Shown in pieces: positions 6,896 to 13,688 of a stretch of 23,596 nt of DNA; positions within the stretch are counted from its first letter, which is position 1, and each line of letters opens with the position of its first letter. The stretch is from an uncultured Flavobacteriales bacterium (GTDB lineage Bacteria; Bacteroidota; Bacteroidia; Palsa-965). A program made the translations under genes and the position numbers. A model generated the notes under the pieces. That model was given only the letters and a program-made list of their open reading frames with translations. It made no database searches and had not been told where the DNA came from. The stretch is from assembly GCA_946478675.1 (NCBI GenBank), contig CAMLEF010000026.1, forward strand, positions 1 to 23,596, written 5' to 3'.

Positions 6896-6953
6896 GCTGC
6901 AGAGGCGCAGAGGACGCGGAGAAAAACTCTGCGCTCTCTGCGTCTCTGCGTCG
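6896..6953. repeat. GCAGAGG-family palindrome, copy 2
   Basis: The left arm GCTGCAGAGGCGCAGAGG continues as GACGCGGAG. The right arm is CTCTGCGCTCTCTGCGTCTCTGCG. The inverted repeat is now imperfect. It sits directly after the duplicated terminator, exactly as copy 1 does at 5007-5061, so the terminator and palindrome were copied together. Confidence 0.75.
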
Positions 6954-6961
6954 AATTTTAT

Positions 6962-7666
6962 TTACAGATTGGCCAATTCTTTTGCCGCCCGCGCGTAATC
7001 TTCCGGGATGCCGATGTCGATGAAATATGCATCACACGGAAAGGCCTGCAGCCATAATTTATCCGCCAGCTTCGCGAAGAAATCATTCTCGATGGAAAAG
7101 GCTTTGCCAGGTTCCGTGATGCCCATGTACGTTTTCCTGCGCAACGCATACACGCCGCCGTTGATGAGCGCCGCACCCGTTACTTCCGGCGACTTCTCGC
7201 GGAACGCAGCAATACGACGGCCGTCGAGCTGGATCGTTCCGTAACGTGAAGCATCTTCGACTTTTCGCAAAGCGAGTGTGGCGTCGGAAGAGCCGCCAAG
7301 ATGTTCTTCGAAAAATTGATCCAGCGGCACCTGGAAGAGTGTATCGCCGTTGAGCGCGAGGACGTGCGCGCCTTTGCATTTTTCCATCCCGAGACGAATG
7401 CCGCCACCAGTGCCGAGCGGTTCATGCTCGTACGCGTATTTGATCTTCATCCCGAGATAAGTTGAACCGAAGTGTGCTTCGATCTTTTCCGCCATGTAGC
7501 CGACGGAAAGCACGGCTTTTTCAATTCCGTATTTCGCGAGATAAGCAAGCACATAATGCAGGAACGGCTGACCGTTCACCGGTGCCAATGGTTTCGGTAA
7601 ATCGGAAATGACCGGACGTAAACGTGTTCCGAAACCTCCTGCAAGTATGACAGCTTCTTTGATCAT
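6962..7666 (-). CDS. hddC: D-glycero-alpha-D-manno-heptose 1-phosphate guanylyltransferase-like nucleotidyltransferase
   Basis: A 234-residue cytosolic sugar-nucleotidyltransferase with a Rossmann-like fold. The N-terminal signature VILAGGFGTRLRPVISDLPKPLAPV (residues ~6-30) binds the NTP, Lys25 is the usual catalytic lysine, and the metal-binding Asp is D108 in LNGDTLF. EPLGTGGGIR (82-91) is also typical. Sequence alone could mean glucose-1-P or mannose-1-P as substrate. The two genes just upstream (heptose-7-P kinase and GmhA isomerase) make the heptose-1-P guanylyltransferase (HddC) reading the best one, the last step to GDP-D-glycero-alpha-D-manno-heptose. It is separated from gmhA by 97 bases that hold a palindromic repeat, so it may be less tightly co-expressed than the first two genes. 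Confidence 0.82.
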   Translation of the reverse strand: MIKEAVILAGGFGTRLRPVISDLPKPLAPVNGQPFLHYVLAYLAKYGIEKAVLSVGYMAEKIEAHFGSTYLGMKIKYAYEHEPLGTGGGIRLGMEKCKGAHVLALNGDTLFQVPLDQFFEEHLGGSSDATLALRKVEDASRYGTIQLDGRRIAAFREKSPEVTGAALINGGVYALRRKTYMGITEPGKAFSIENDFFAKLADKLWLQAFPCDAYFIDIGIPEDYARAAKELANL

Positions 7667-7678
7667 GGGTAGTCAACC

Positions 7679-7758
7679 TTCGATACGCGCGAATCCTCGT
7701 CAGACTGAGTAGCGGAGCATATCGAAGTGTGACGAGGATTCCCGCTACTCAGTCTGAC
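7679..7758. repeat. Interlocked inverted repeats between gmhA and hddC
   Basis: Two perfect inverted repeats overlap in the order a-b-a'-b'. They are AATCCTCGTC 7692-7701 with 7731-7740, and GTCAGACTGAGTAGCG 7699-7714 with 7743-7758. A shorter pair, CTTCGAT near 7679 with ATCGAAG 7721-7727, adds a third possibility. Because the pairs interlock, they can only form alternative hairpins or a pseudoknot. The TCAGACTGAGTAGCGGAG motif resembles dispersed Bacteroidetes repeats. The element fills most of the 97-base spacer. Confidence 0.7.
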
Positions 7759-7763
7759 TACTA

Positions 7764-8351
7764 TTATTTCTTCGGAAAAAGTTCCATCTCCACCATCTCG
7801 CAGAGCGTATGCCCCAGCAGCATGTGGCACTCCTGGATGCGCGGCGTGTCGGTGGACGGAATGTTGATGAGGAAATCGCAGTGCGGTTTCATTTTGCCGC
7901 CCGTTTCGCCGGTGAAGCCGACGGTGATCATGCCGATCTCTTTTGCTTTGACGAGTGCGTTGATGACGTTGCCGGAATTGCCGCTGGTGGAAAGACCGAT
8001 GAGAATATCGCCTTTGCGGCCCATCGCCTGCGTGAGACGGCTGTACACGAGATCGTAGCTGTAATCGTTGGCAACGGCCGTCATGTACGACGTGTTTACG
8101 TGCAGCGCGTCGGAGTTAAGCGGCGGACGATCGTAGTAGAAACGTCCGGACAGTTCCGCGGCGAGGTGTTGCGCGTCGGCAGCGCTTCCGCCGTTACCGC
8201 ACCAAAGCACTTTATGATCGTGGCGATACGCATTCACGACGGCGTCTTTCAGCTTCGTGAGCGTATCGAGAATGTGTTGGTTCGTGAGAAGCGAAGTTTT
8301 CAGCTCTGCAGAAGCCGAAATGCGGGAACGAATGAAGCTCAGCTGGTCCAT
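7764..8351 (-). CDS. gmhA: Sedoheptulose 7-phosphate isomerase (phosphoheptose isomerase)
   Basis: Converts sedoheptulose 7-phosphate to D-glycero-D-manno-heptose 7-phosphate, the first step of heptose nucleotide synthesis, in the cytosol. A SIS-domain protein of 195 residues, normal for GmhA. The motif CGNGGSAADAQHLAAELSGRF is at residues 51-71, and STSGNSGNV near 121-129 is the phosphosugar loop. The zinc-site residues of E. coli GmhA (His61, Glu65, Gln172, His180) correspond here to His62, Glu66, Gln173 and His181. I chose ATG 8351 (MDQLSFIRSR) over an earlier in-frame ATG at 8447, because the extra 32 codons lie wholly inside hddA and do not look like GmhA. The chosen start overlaps the hddA stop by 13 bases, a sign of translational coupling. 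Confidence 0.92.
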   Translation of the reverse strand: MDQLSFIRSRISASAELKTSLLTNQHILDTLTKLKDAVVNAYRHDHKVLWCGNGGSAADAQHLAAELSGRFYYDRPPLNSDALHVNTSYMTAVANDYSYDLVYSRLTQAMGRKGDILIGLSTSGNSGNVINALVKAKEIGMITVGFTGETGGKMKPHCDFLINIPSTDTPRIQECHMLLGHTLCEMVEMELFPKK

Positions 8352-9364
8352 GTGGTGAGGCCGTGGGTCGTAAAGGTAAAGGATTTCGTGCGGCCGCCGA
8401 ATTGCTCCAGCGCTTTGGCCACGTTGAGCCGCGTCGTGCCCGGGCAATAGAAGAACATGAAGCCGCCGCCGCCCGCGCCTGAAATTTTTCCGCCGCTCGC
8501 TCCGGCTGCCAGCGCCGCTTCGTAAACGGTATCGAGTAAATTATTCGAGATCGCTGCGGCCATTTTCTTTTTGTTCAGCCAGCCGAGATTGAGAATTTCC
8601 CCGATGCGGTCCGTTTCGCCGCGCAGCAAACATTCTTTCATGAGCAACGCCTGCTCTTTCAGCTTGTGCGTGGCTTCGATGGCTTCGGCGTTTTTCTCCT
8701 TCACGTTTTTCACCTGGTGCGTGATGATCTGCGCAGAATCGCGTTTCGTTTCGGTGAAGTAGAGAAGAAGGTTCATCTCGAGCTCGTTCATCACGTCGGG
8801 CTTTACCGAAAGCGGGTTGACGATCACTTTGTCGTTCGCGAGAAATTCGAGAAAGTTGACGCCGCCGAACGTTGCTGCGTACTGGTCCTGTTTTCCGCCG
8901 GCCATTCCCATTTCAATACGCTCGATCTCGAACGCCATGTGCGCGATGTCGTATTGCCCGAGCGGCAGGTTCAGCCATTCCTTGAACGCGCCGATGATCG
9001 CCACCACAAGCGTCGACGAAGTGCCGAGCCCGGAACCTTGCGGCGCATCGATCCACGTAGTCATGCGGAATGAAAGCGGCTTTTGCGTGAATTGCTTTAC
9101 GATGCGGTTGTAAACGCCGCACTGCAGCTCCGTTGCGCGATTATCCAGCGGCAATTCCATCGAAGAAGAATGCACGAACACATTATCCGCAGCGCCCGAA
9201 ACGAGTTCGATCTTGCCGTTGTCGAGCGGCTCGATCGTCGCATACGCGTAGCTGCTGATAGTGGCGTTCAGGATTGCGCCGCCGTAAAGGTCGGAGTAAG
9301 GGGAAACATCCGTGCCGCCTCCCGCGAGGCCCAGGCGGAGAGGAGCTTTGCTTTTGATCATCAT
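8339..9364 (-). CDS. hddA: D-glycero-alpha-D-manno-heptose 7-phosphate kinase (GHMP kinase)
   Basis: A 341-residue GHMP-superfamily sugar kinase. The N-terminus KAPLRLGLAGGGTDVSPYSD is the hallmark of the heptose-7-phosphate 1-kinase (HddA) and fucokinase-like group. The ATP loop PQGSGLGTSSTLVVA starts at residue 108, and the third GHMP motif GAGGGGFMFF is at ~296-305. It would phosphorylate C1 of D-glycero-D-manno-heptose 7-phosphate to give the alpha-1,7-bisphosphate. The first gene of the heptose set, it overlaps gmhA by 13 bases at its 3' end. It begins only 9 bases after the stop of an Abi-type gene transcribed the same way. ATG 9361 is an equally possible start, one codon later. Confidence 0.88.
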   Translation of the reverse strand: MMIKSKAPLRLGLAGGGTDVSPYSDLYGGAILNATISSYAYATIEPLDNGKIELVSGAADNVFVHSSSMELPLDNRATELQCGVYNRIVKQFTQKPLSFRMTTWIDAPQGSGLGTSSTLVVAIIGAFKEWLNLPLGQYDIAHMAFEIERIEMGMAGGKQDQYAATFGGVNFLEFLANDKVIVNPLSVKPDVMNELEMNLLLYFTETKRDSAQIITHQVKNVKEKNAEAIEATHKLKEQALLMKECLLRGETDRIGEILNLGWLNKKKMAAAISNNLLDTVYEAALAAGASGGKISGAGGGGFMFFYCPGTTRLNVAKALEQFGGRTKSFTFTTHGLTTWTS

Positions 9365-9373
9365 TGAAATATT

Positions 9374-10270
9374 CTATTGCCACAGTGGTTCTTGGACCCA
9401 ATCTGTGGGAAAGCCAAGCGCCCTAACATCAATATTAGGGTAATCGCTCAATAATTTTTTAAAACGAACTACAAATGTATTGGTTGGATTCACCGTTTGC
9501 AGCAAATAAACGATCATGCTTAAAATGAAAAAGGTTTTGTCGCTTTTTGCCAGAGTAACCGTAAGCCATTGTTTTCGTGGATTGAGGGGTTTTTTAGGAG
9601 TGATCCGAATAGTCCGGTTCCATAATCTTGAATGATGCGCGCAAACATTTCGCAGATATACGATGCTATGAAGCCAAGTTGAGAAAACGTTATCGGAAAG
9701 GCCGAAATGATCAGAGATATTTCTTTTAATACCGCCTGGTATGAGATTCTTGTACAATTTGGAAAGGGAGCCAAAAGATGTAATCTCCAGTATAATCCAA
9801 CTTGGCGGCAGTGGGTTTGAATATTTTTCCTTAAACGCTTTAATGAATTCTTCATCACTACGGCTGAATTCTTCATGAATTTTCGTCAGCGTTATATTAT
9901 GTGAGTCTTGGTTGGAAAATAAGTTCGTGTTTTCAAACCAAAATGGACCATATGCATGAGAAAGTTCATAGATCATTTTGGACCTGATTGCGACTTCAAT
10001 TTTCTCAATTTCTGCTACTACTAACCGACGTAATTCACGATCAAAACAATAATACTTAAAAGCAGTTTCAAAAGTAGAGCCCTGTTTAAAATTATGAGTG
10101 ATTTTGTCTGCTAATAGAGGATACCAATAACCACTAAGGCGATAATAACTCACATGTTCCAGTAAGTGAAGAGCTTTAGCTTCGTTATCAACTTCTAAGC
10201 CCCTTCTTCTTAACTGTTGTAGTTGATCTTGATAGGTTAGAGCTGGCTTCGAGTAGGGGATTTTAGCCAT
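9374..10270 (-). CDS. Abi family (Abi_2; AbiD/AbiF-like) abortive infection protein
   Basis: A 298-residue cytosolic protein matching the Abi_2 family of phage abortive-infection proteins. Visible marks are LLEHVSYYRLSGYWYPL (~37-53), FDRELRRLVVAEIEKIEVAIRSKM (~76-99), SWIILEITSFGSLSKLYKNL (~157-176), RNVCAHHSRLWNR (207-219) and a C-terminus ending LGFPTDWVQEPLW. R207-x4-H212 is the Rx4-6H motif of HEPN-type RNases, so RNA cleavage on infection is the likely mode. The gene is visibly more AT-rich than its neighbours and uses A/T-ending codons, which suggests recent acquisition. It lies inside a glycan gene run, 9 bases before hddA and with its own promoter-like box and leader hairpin. It is full length and open, with no obvious antitoxin gene beside it. 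Confidence 0.88.
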   Translation of the reverse strand: MAKIPYSKPALTYQDQLQQLRRRGLEVDNEAKALHLLEHVSYYRLSGYWYPLLADKITHNFKQGSTFETAFKYYCFDRELRRLVVAEIEKIEVAIRSKMIYELSHAYGPFWFENTNLFSNQDSHNITLTKIHEEFSRSDEEFIKAFKEKYSNPLPPSWIILEITSFGSLSKLYKNLIPGGIKRNISDHFGLSDNVFSTWLHSIVYLRNVCAHHSRLWNRTIRITPKKPLNPRKQWLTVTLAKSDKTFFILSMIVYLLQTVNPTNTFVVRFKKLLSDYPNIDVRALGFPTDWVQEPLWQ

Positions 10271-10286
10271 GTGTAGAAAAGAGAAA

Positions 10287-10328
10287 GCTCACCCTAAGCG
10301 CGCTGTTCTAATGGGAAGCGGGGTGAGC
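10287..10328 (-). promoter_or_regulatory. Leader stem-loop upstream of the Abi gene
   Basis: GCTCACCC (10287-10294) pairs perfectly with GGGTGAGC (10321-10328), with a GC-rich 26-base loop that can extend the structure. On the minus strand it is followed by TTTCTCTTTTC and lies between the candidate -7 box (10345-10338) and the ATG at 10270. It therefore sits at the very 5' end of the predicted mRNA and could act as an attenuator or a protective hairpin. Confidence 0.45.
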
Positions 10329-10337
10329 GTGTTGCTG

Positions 10338-10345
10338 CAAATATA
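10338..10345 (-). promoter_or_regulatory. Candidate -7 box for the Abi/heptose transcript
   Basis: On the minus strand TATATTTG fits TAnnTTTG exactly. A TTTG at 10373-10370 lies 24 bases upstream, slightly far for a -33 box, and a T-run at ~10364-10359 is closer. It would drive the Abi gene and, by read-through, hddA-gmhA-hddC. Confidence 0.45.
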
Positions 10346-10403
10346 TGATAATAGTTTGAAAAAAGTATACAAAAATCAAACGCGGTGGTTAAGTGTCTGA
10401 AAA

Positions 10404-11555
10404 TCATTGCTTAGACTCGATCTTGATGTATAGTTTCTCAATACTCTTCACCATCACATCCCAGCCGTATTTTTTCTTCTCCTCAACAGTCGCTTTTACA
10501 AATTCATATTCGCGGTTATGTTCGTAGTAGTCAACGATCGCATCCGCAATGGATTTCACTTGGACGGGAACAACGTAACCGGACTTACGATGATGAATAA
10601 TTTCACCCAATCCGCCGACGTCCGTCACCAGGGAAGGCTGCTCGAACTGGATCGCGATTTTCGTGACGCCGCTTTGGGTGGCATTGTGATACGTTTGCGT
10701 CACCAGATCACAAGCGGAAAAATACCAGTGCACCTCTTCGTCCGCAATAAAATCCGTGTGCAGCTCGATGCGGTCTTTCAGCTTCAGCCGCGCGATGATC
10801 TCGTCGTAGTACCCGCGGTCTTCGTAAAATTCGCCGGCAACGATCAGCTTAATGCCGAGGTCGCGCACGCGGATGTCGTCCATCGCTTCGAGGAGGAGAT
10901 CGAGACCTTTGTAACGGCGGATGAAACCGAAGAAGAGTAAGTACTTCCCGTTCGGATCAAGATGCAGGTGCTCGCGGGCAACGGCCTTGCTCACTTTTTC
11001 ACCGAACGAAGTATAGAGCGGATGTTCCGTGAATAATTTTTTATCCGACTTCGTGAACTGCGAAAGATCATCGAGCACCTTATGCGACATCGTGAGATAG
11101 CCGTGGCAGCTCTTCAGGAAATACGAAGAGAATTGTTTGTCGCCGGGACGTTTCTCGTGCGGGATCGCGTTGTCGACGATGGCGATGACTTTCGTGTGAC
11201 CGTTCTTTTTCGCTTTTCGCGCGATGGTGCCGAGGGCAGGTCCCATGAACGGCAGCCAGTAGCGGATGAGCAGGAAATCCGGTTTTTCCTTCCGGATGTA
11301 ATTGCCCACGGAAAGCCAGTTGAACGGGTTCACCGAGTTGATCAGCGTTTCGATGCGGATGCCTTCGGGCGCTTTGCCGGTGGAGTATTGCGTGGTTCCC
11401 GGGAAAAGAAAATTCGGGTACTGCAGCGAATAGGAAATGATTCGTGCGTCATGCCCCGCCTTATTCAGCGAGCGGCACAGCAATTCATCGAATGTCGCCA
11501 GTCCGCCGCGCAACGGGTACGCCGGACCGAGAATGAAAATTTTCTTCTTTTCCAC
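10404..11555 (-). CDS. GT-B glycosyltransferase (family 1/4-like)
   Basis: A 383-residue cytosolic or membrane-associated glycosyltransferase that would add a sugar from a nucleotide donor to a surface glycan. The N-terminus is KKIFILGPAYPLRGGLATFDELL, the glycine-rich start of a GT-B fold. The C-terminal Rossmann domain carries KYLLFFGFIRRYKGLDLLLEA, then the donor-site stretch YHNATQSGVTKIAIQFEQPS followed by VTDVGGLGEIIHHRKSGYVVP. Start: an in-frame ATG at 11585 would add ten residues encoded by a repeat. GTG 11555 (VEKKKIFILG) is preferred because a TACCTTTG box ends six bases before it, which would make the message nearly leaderless. It lies upstream of the Abi and heptose genes on the same strand, which suggests a role in assembling a heptose-containing surface polymer. 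Donor and acceptor are unknown. Confidence 0.85.
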   Translation of the reverse strand: MEKKKIFILGPAYPLRGGLATFDELLCRSLNKAGHDARIISYSLQYPNFLFPGTTQYSTGKAPEGIRIETLINSVNPFNWLSVGNYIRKEKPDFLLIRYWLPFMGPALGTIARKAKKNGHTKVIAIVDNAIPHEKRPGDKQFSSYFLKSCHGYLTMSHKVLDDLSQFTKSDKKLFTEHPLYTSFGEKVSKAVAREHLHLDPNGKYLLFFGFIRRYKGLDLLLEAMDDIRVRDLGIKLIVAGEFYEDRGYYDEIIARLKLKDRIELHTDFIADEEVHWYFSACDLVTQTYHNATQSGVTKIAIQFEQPSLVTDVGGLGEIIHHRKSGYVVPVQVKSIADAIVDYYEHNREYEFVKATVEEKKKYGWDVMVKSIEKLYIKIESKQ

Positions 11556-11561
11556 GAAGCG

Positions 11562-11569
11562 CAAAGGTA
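11562..11569 (-). promoter_or_regulatory. -7 box directly before the glycosyltransferase start
   Basis: On the minus strand TACCTTTG matches TAnnTTTG and is followed by only CGCTTC before GTG 11555. With a start site about 6-7 bases after the box, transcription would begin at or next to the start codon. Confidence 0.5.
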
Positions 11570-11571
11570 AA

Positions 11572-11632
11572 CACCGTGGAGACACGGAGGCTCATGGATA
11601 TTTTTCTCCGTGCCCCCGTGCCTCCGTGGTGA
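11572..11632. repeat. CACGGAGG-type imperfect palindrome
   Basis: CACCGTGGAGACACGGAGG (from 11572) is imperfectly complementary to CTCCGTGCCCCCGTGCCTCCGTGGTG (11606-11631) across an AT-rich loop. It is of the same general design as the GCAGAGG palindromes at 5007 and 6896. It fills the gap between the glycosyltransferase and the upstream T9SS gene and could end that transcript. Confidence 0.6.
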
Positions 11633-11635
11633 TTT

Positions 11636-13168
11636 TTACCGCACGACCGCAAACGACGATTTCCCCAGCATCACACCATTGCTTTCGAGACGCAGGAAAT
11701 ACAATCCCGCAGCGAATTCCGAGGTGTTTACAGTTTCCGTTTCGCTGCTCATCGTCCCGGAATACACTTCGCGCCCGCTGTAATCGATGATCGACAATCG
11801 CAGGTTCGATGCTTCGTTATGCGGAAAATGAATCGTGAGCTGGTCAGTGGCGGGATTGGGATAAATGAGCGGGATTTCCGCTGCCGTTTCTTCAATGCCG
11901 ACCGCATCGGGCGGACAGCCGTTGCGCACAATGTAATTCGGCAGCAGCACGGTGTCCTGGAAGAAGAACGCCTGCGACTGGATGTTGACGGGCAATAGCG
12001 TGGGCGTTACCGGCGTGGCCGTCAGCGATGGCGAGGTTACGGTCAGCGGACGCGGTTGCAGGCAGCCATTGGTGATGTTATCGCTGAACTTGAGCACGGA
12101 AAACTCGTAGGCAAGCGCGGTGTCCTGGTAAATAATCCCGGTGACGAGGTACCAGCCCGGATCGGCGGAAAGGTTCATGAATTTCGTGTTGTAGCTGTTG
12201 AGCGTCCAGCTGGGCCCGGTCGGGTTGCCGAGCGTATCCACGGGAAACATCACGCTGTCGGAATACAGCATCAGGTGGTTGCCGTCCGGGTAAATGTTCC
12301 ATACGGCAGACGTGGCGTTGGAATTCGACATGGCGTAATAGCGGATAAAAAGCGGGTTGCCATTGACGTCGAGGCCGGCAAGAAAATCCTGCGTGCCGTT
12401 GATGTTGGCATATCCGCCGAAGAAGATCTTTCCCGAAGGTGAAGCGTAAATGCATTTCGTGTGGCCGAGCGTGTTGTAGCTGTTCGCCCAAATGATGTTT
12501 CCGTTCAGGGAAGCTTTCACCAGGAGCTGCGGACCGGTGATCAGCAGCGTCGTATCGGGCAGCAGGATGGCGTCGCGTCCCCAGGAACCGTTCGTGTCCG
12601 TGAAAAAAGTGCAGGACAGCAGATTCAGGTTCTGGTCGAGCCGGTAAACGCCGAAACGGTCGTAATCCGAAACCGCCACCACGATGCTGCTGTCGAAGCC
12701 AATGTGCACCTGCCCGAAATTGCCCATGCTGGCGGTCGATTGTGTGTCGTGCAGGGCCGTATAATGCAGCAGGTTTCCATTGGTGTCGAGCACGAACACG
12801 ATGCTATAGGCCCCGCTGGTGTCGGCCGCTTCACCGAACACAAAATAATTTCCGTTGAGCAGCTCACCGGCCTGCGTGCAATACAGGTTGCTGAACGGCG
12901 CCGGCGATTGCAGGAAGCTGAGGCGGGCGCCCCAAACGGCATTCAGCAGCGTATCGGTTTTGATGAGCAGCGTGTTGCGCGAGGAATTCGGCGAATTGTA
13001 CTGGTCGGCAAGAACGAGGTAGCCGCCATGGTTCTTCAGCTGGTGCGTGGAGTTCATGGCCAGGTTGAAATTGGCCTGGATCTCGAAATATTTTGAAAAA
13101 GCGTATTGGGCCCGCAGCGGGAGCAGGGCTGTGGCAAGCAGGAGAAGAACCAGTGAAATTCGTCGCAT
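11636..13168 (-). CDS. Secreted protein with type IX secretion C-terminal sorting domain
   Basis: A 510-residue protein made for the cell surface. Residues 1-20 (MRRISLVLLLLATALLPLRA, then Q) are a signal peptide. The long middle region is rich in Asn, Gly, Thr and short strands such as GNLLHYTAL, NGNIIWANSYN and DVNGNPLFIRYY, consistent with a repeat-built beta-propeller-like ectodomain. The last ~85 residues are a Por/T9SS type A sorting domain: IYPNPATDQLTIHF, then LRLSIIDYSGREVYSG, then AAGLYFLRLESNG, ending in KSSFAVVR. Such domains direct outer-membrane transfer by the type IX system and are cut off by the sortase, often with attachment to A-LPS. Function of the ectodomain is unknown. 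The neighbouring surface-glycan genes fit a cell-surface theme, but no direct link is shown. Confidence 0.88.
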   Translation of the reverse strand: MRRISLVLLLLATALLPLRAQYAFSKYFEIQANFNLAMNSTHQLKNHGGYLVLADQYNSPNSSRNTLLIKTDTLLNAVWGARLSFLQSPAPFSNLYCTQAGELLNGNYFVFGEAADTSGAYSIVFVLDTNGNLLHYTALHDTQSTASMGNFGQVHIGFDSSIVVAVSDYDRFGVYRLDQNLNLLSCTFFTDTNGSWGRDAILLPDTTLLITGPQLLVKASLNGNIIWANSYNTLGHTKCIYASPSGKIFFGGYANINGTQDFLAGLDVNGNPLFIRYYAMSNSNATSAVWNIYPDGNHLMLYSDSVMFPVDTLGNPTGPSWTLNSYNTKFMNLSADPGWYLVTGIIYQDTALAYEFSVLKFSDNITNGCLQPRPLTVTSPSLTATPVTPTLLPVNIQSQAFFFQDTVLLPNYIVRNGCPPDAVGIEETAAEIPLIYPNPATDQLTIHFPHNEASNLRLSIIDYSGREVYSGTMSSETETVNTSEFAAGLYFLRLESNGVMLGKSSFAVVR

Positions 13169-13298
13169 ACGATTGGTAGTTAGCTGTTTGTAAATACGAG
13201 GAGACGCCGGGTGAGGTTGGGTGCGTTTGGGCGAAAGACGGTTTTCGGAGGAAAATGTTGCCTTCGGACAAAAAATCGCAGAAAATTCAGGGCTGTAT

Positions 13299-13328
13299 TT
13301 TGTTTTTGAGTTTTAATGCATACATTTG
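13299..13328 (+). promoter_or_regulatory. Promoter of rpsU
   Basis: TTTG (13299-13302), 18 bases, then TACATTTG (13321-13328): both boxes of the Bacteroidetes primary promoter at good spacing. The ATG of rpsU is 34 bases further. This is one of the clearest promoters in the window. Confidence 0.72.
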
Positions 13329-13362
13329 CCGCCCTTAATAACACAAAGAAGACCAAAATCTC

Positions 13363-13557
13363 ATGATCGTAGTTGCAGTAAAAGAAGGCGAATCCATCGA
13401 AAAAGCCCTCAAGAAATTCAAGAAGAAGTTCGAGAAAACCGGTGTTGTACGCGAACTCCGCGACCGCCAGAAATTCACGAAGCCTTCTATCCGCAAGCGT
13501 GAGACCCGCCTCAAAGCGATCTACAAGCAGCATCTGCAGCTTTCCGAAGAAGCATAA
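13363..13557 (+). CDS. rpsU: 30S ribosomal protein S21
   Basis: A 64-residue small-subunit protein that sits at the 30S platform near the anti-Shine-Dalgarno end of 16S rRNA. MIVVAVKEGESIEKALKKFKKKFEK is the family N-terminus. The basic part RDRQKFTKPSIRKRETRLKAI follows. It has a clear promoter upstream and a terminator downstream, so it is probably a single-gene unit, although read-through to the recombinase gene is possible. In Bacteroidota, S21 helps keep the anti-Shine-Dalgarno sequence occluded, which fits the rarity of strong ribosome binding sites here. Confidence 0.95.
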   Translation: MIVVAVKEGESIEKALKKFKKKFEKTGVVRELRDRQKFTKPSIRKRETRLKAIYKQHLQLSEEA

Positions 13558-13600
13558 GCTTCGGGAAGTATAGAATATAAGTCCTGCAAAGGACAGCAAT

Positions 13601-13636
13601 GGGATTGACCAGTGGTTGATCCCTTTTTGCTTTTTT
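13601..13636 (+). terminator. Terminator after rpsU
   Basis: GGGATTGACC / GGTTGATCCC form a 10-bp stem (two G-U pairs) with loop AGT, followed by TTTTTGCTTTTTT. A small extra hairpin, GTCC-TGCAAA-GGAC, lies just before it at 13581-13594. Confidence 0.8.
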
Positions 13637-13688
13637 GGCGGAACTTCCCCGGAAATTATCCGTACAATTGGTCACAATCTCCCCGCTT

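Noticed and set aside
8351..8447. Longer N-terminus for gmhA starting at ATG 8447
   Set aside because: The extra 32 residues fall entirely within the hddA coding sequence and do not resemble GmhA; ATG 8351 gives the normal length.
13635..13688. TTG start at 13635 for the XerC-like recombinase
   Set aside because: It lies within the T-run of the rpsU terminator and adds 18 residues not typical of XerC. GTG 13689 fits the family length better, though neither is proven.
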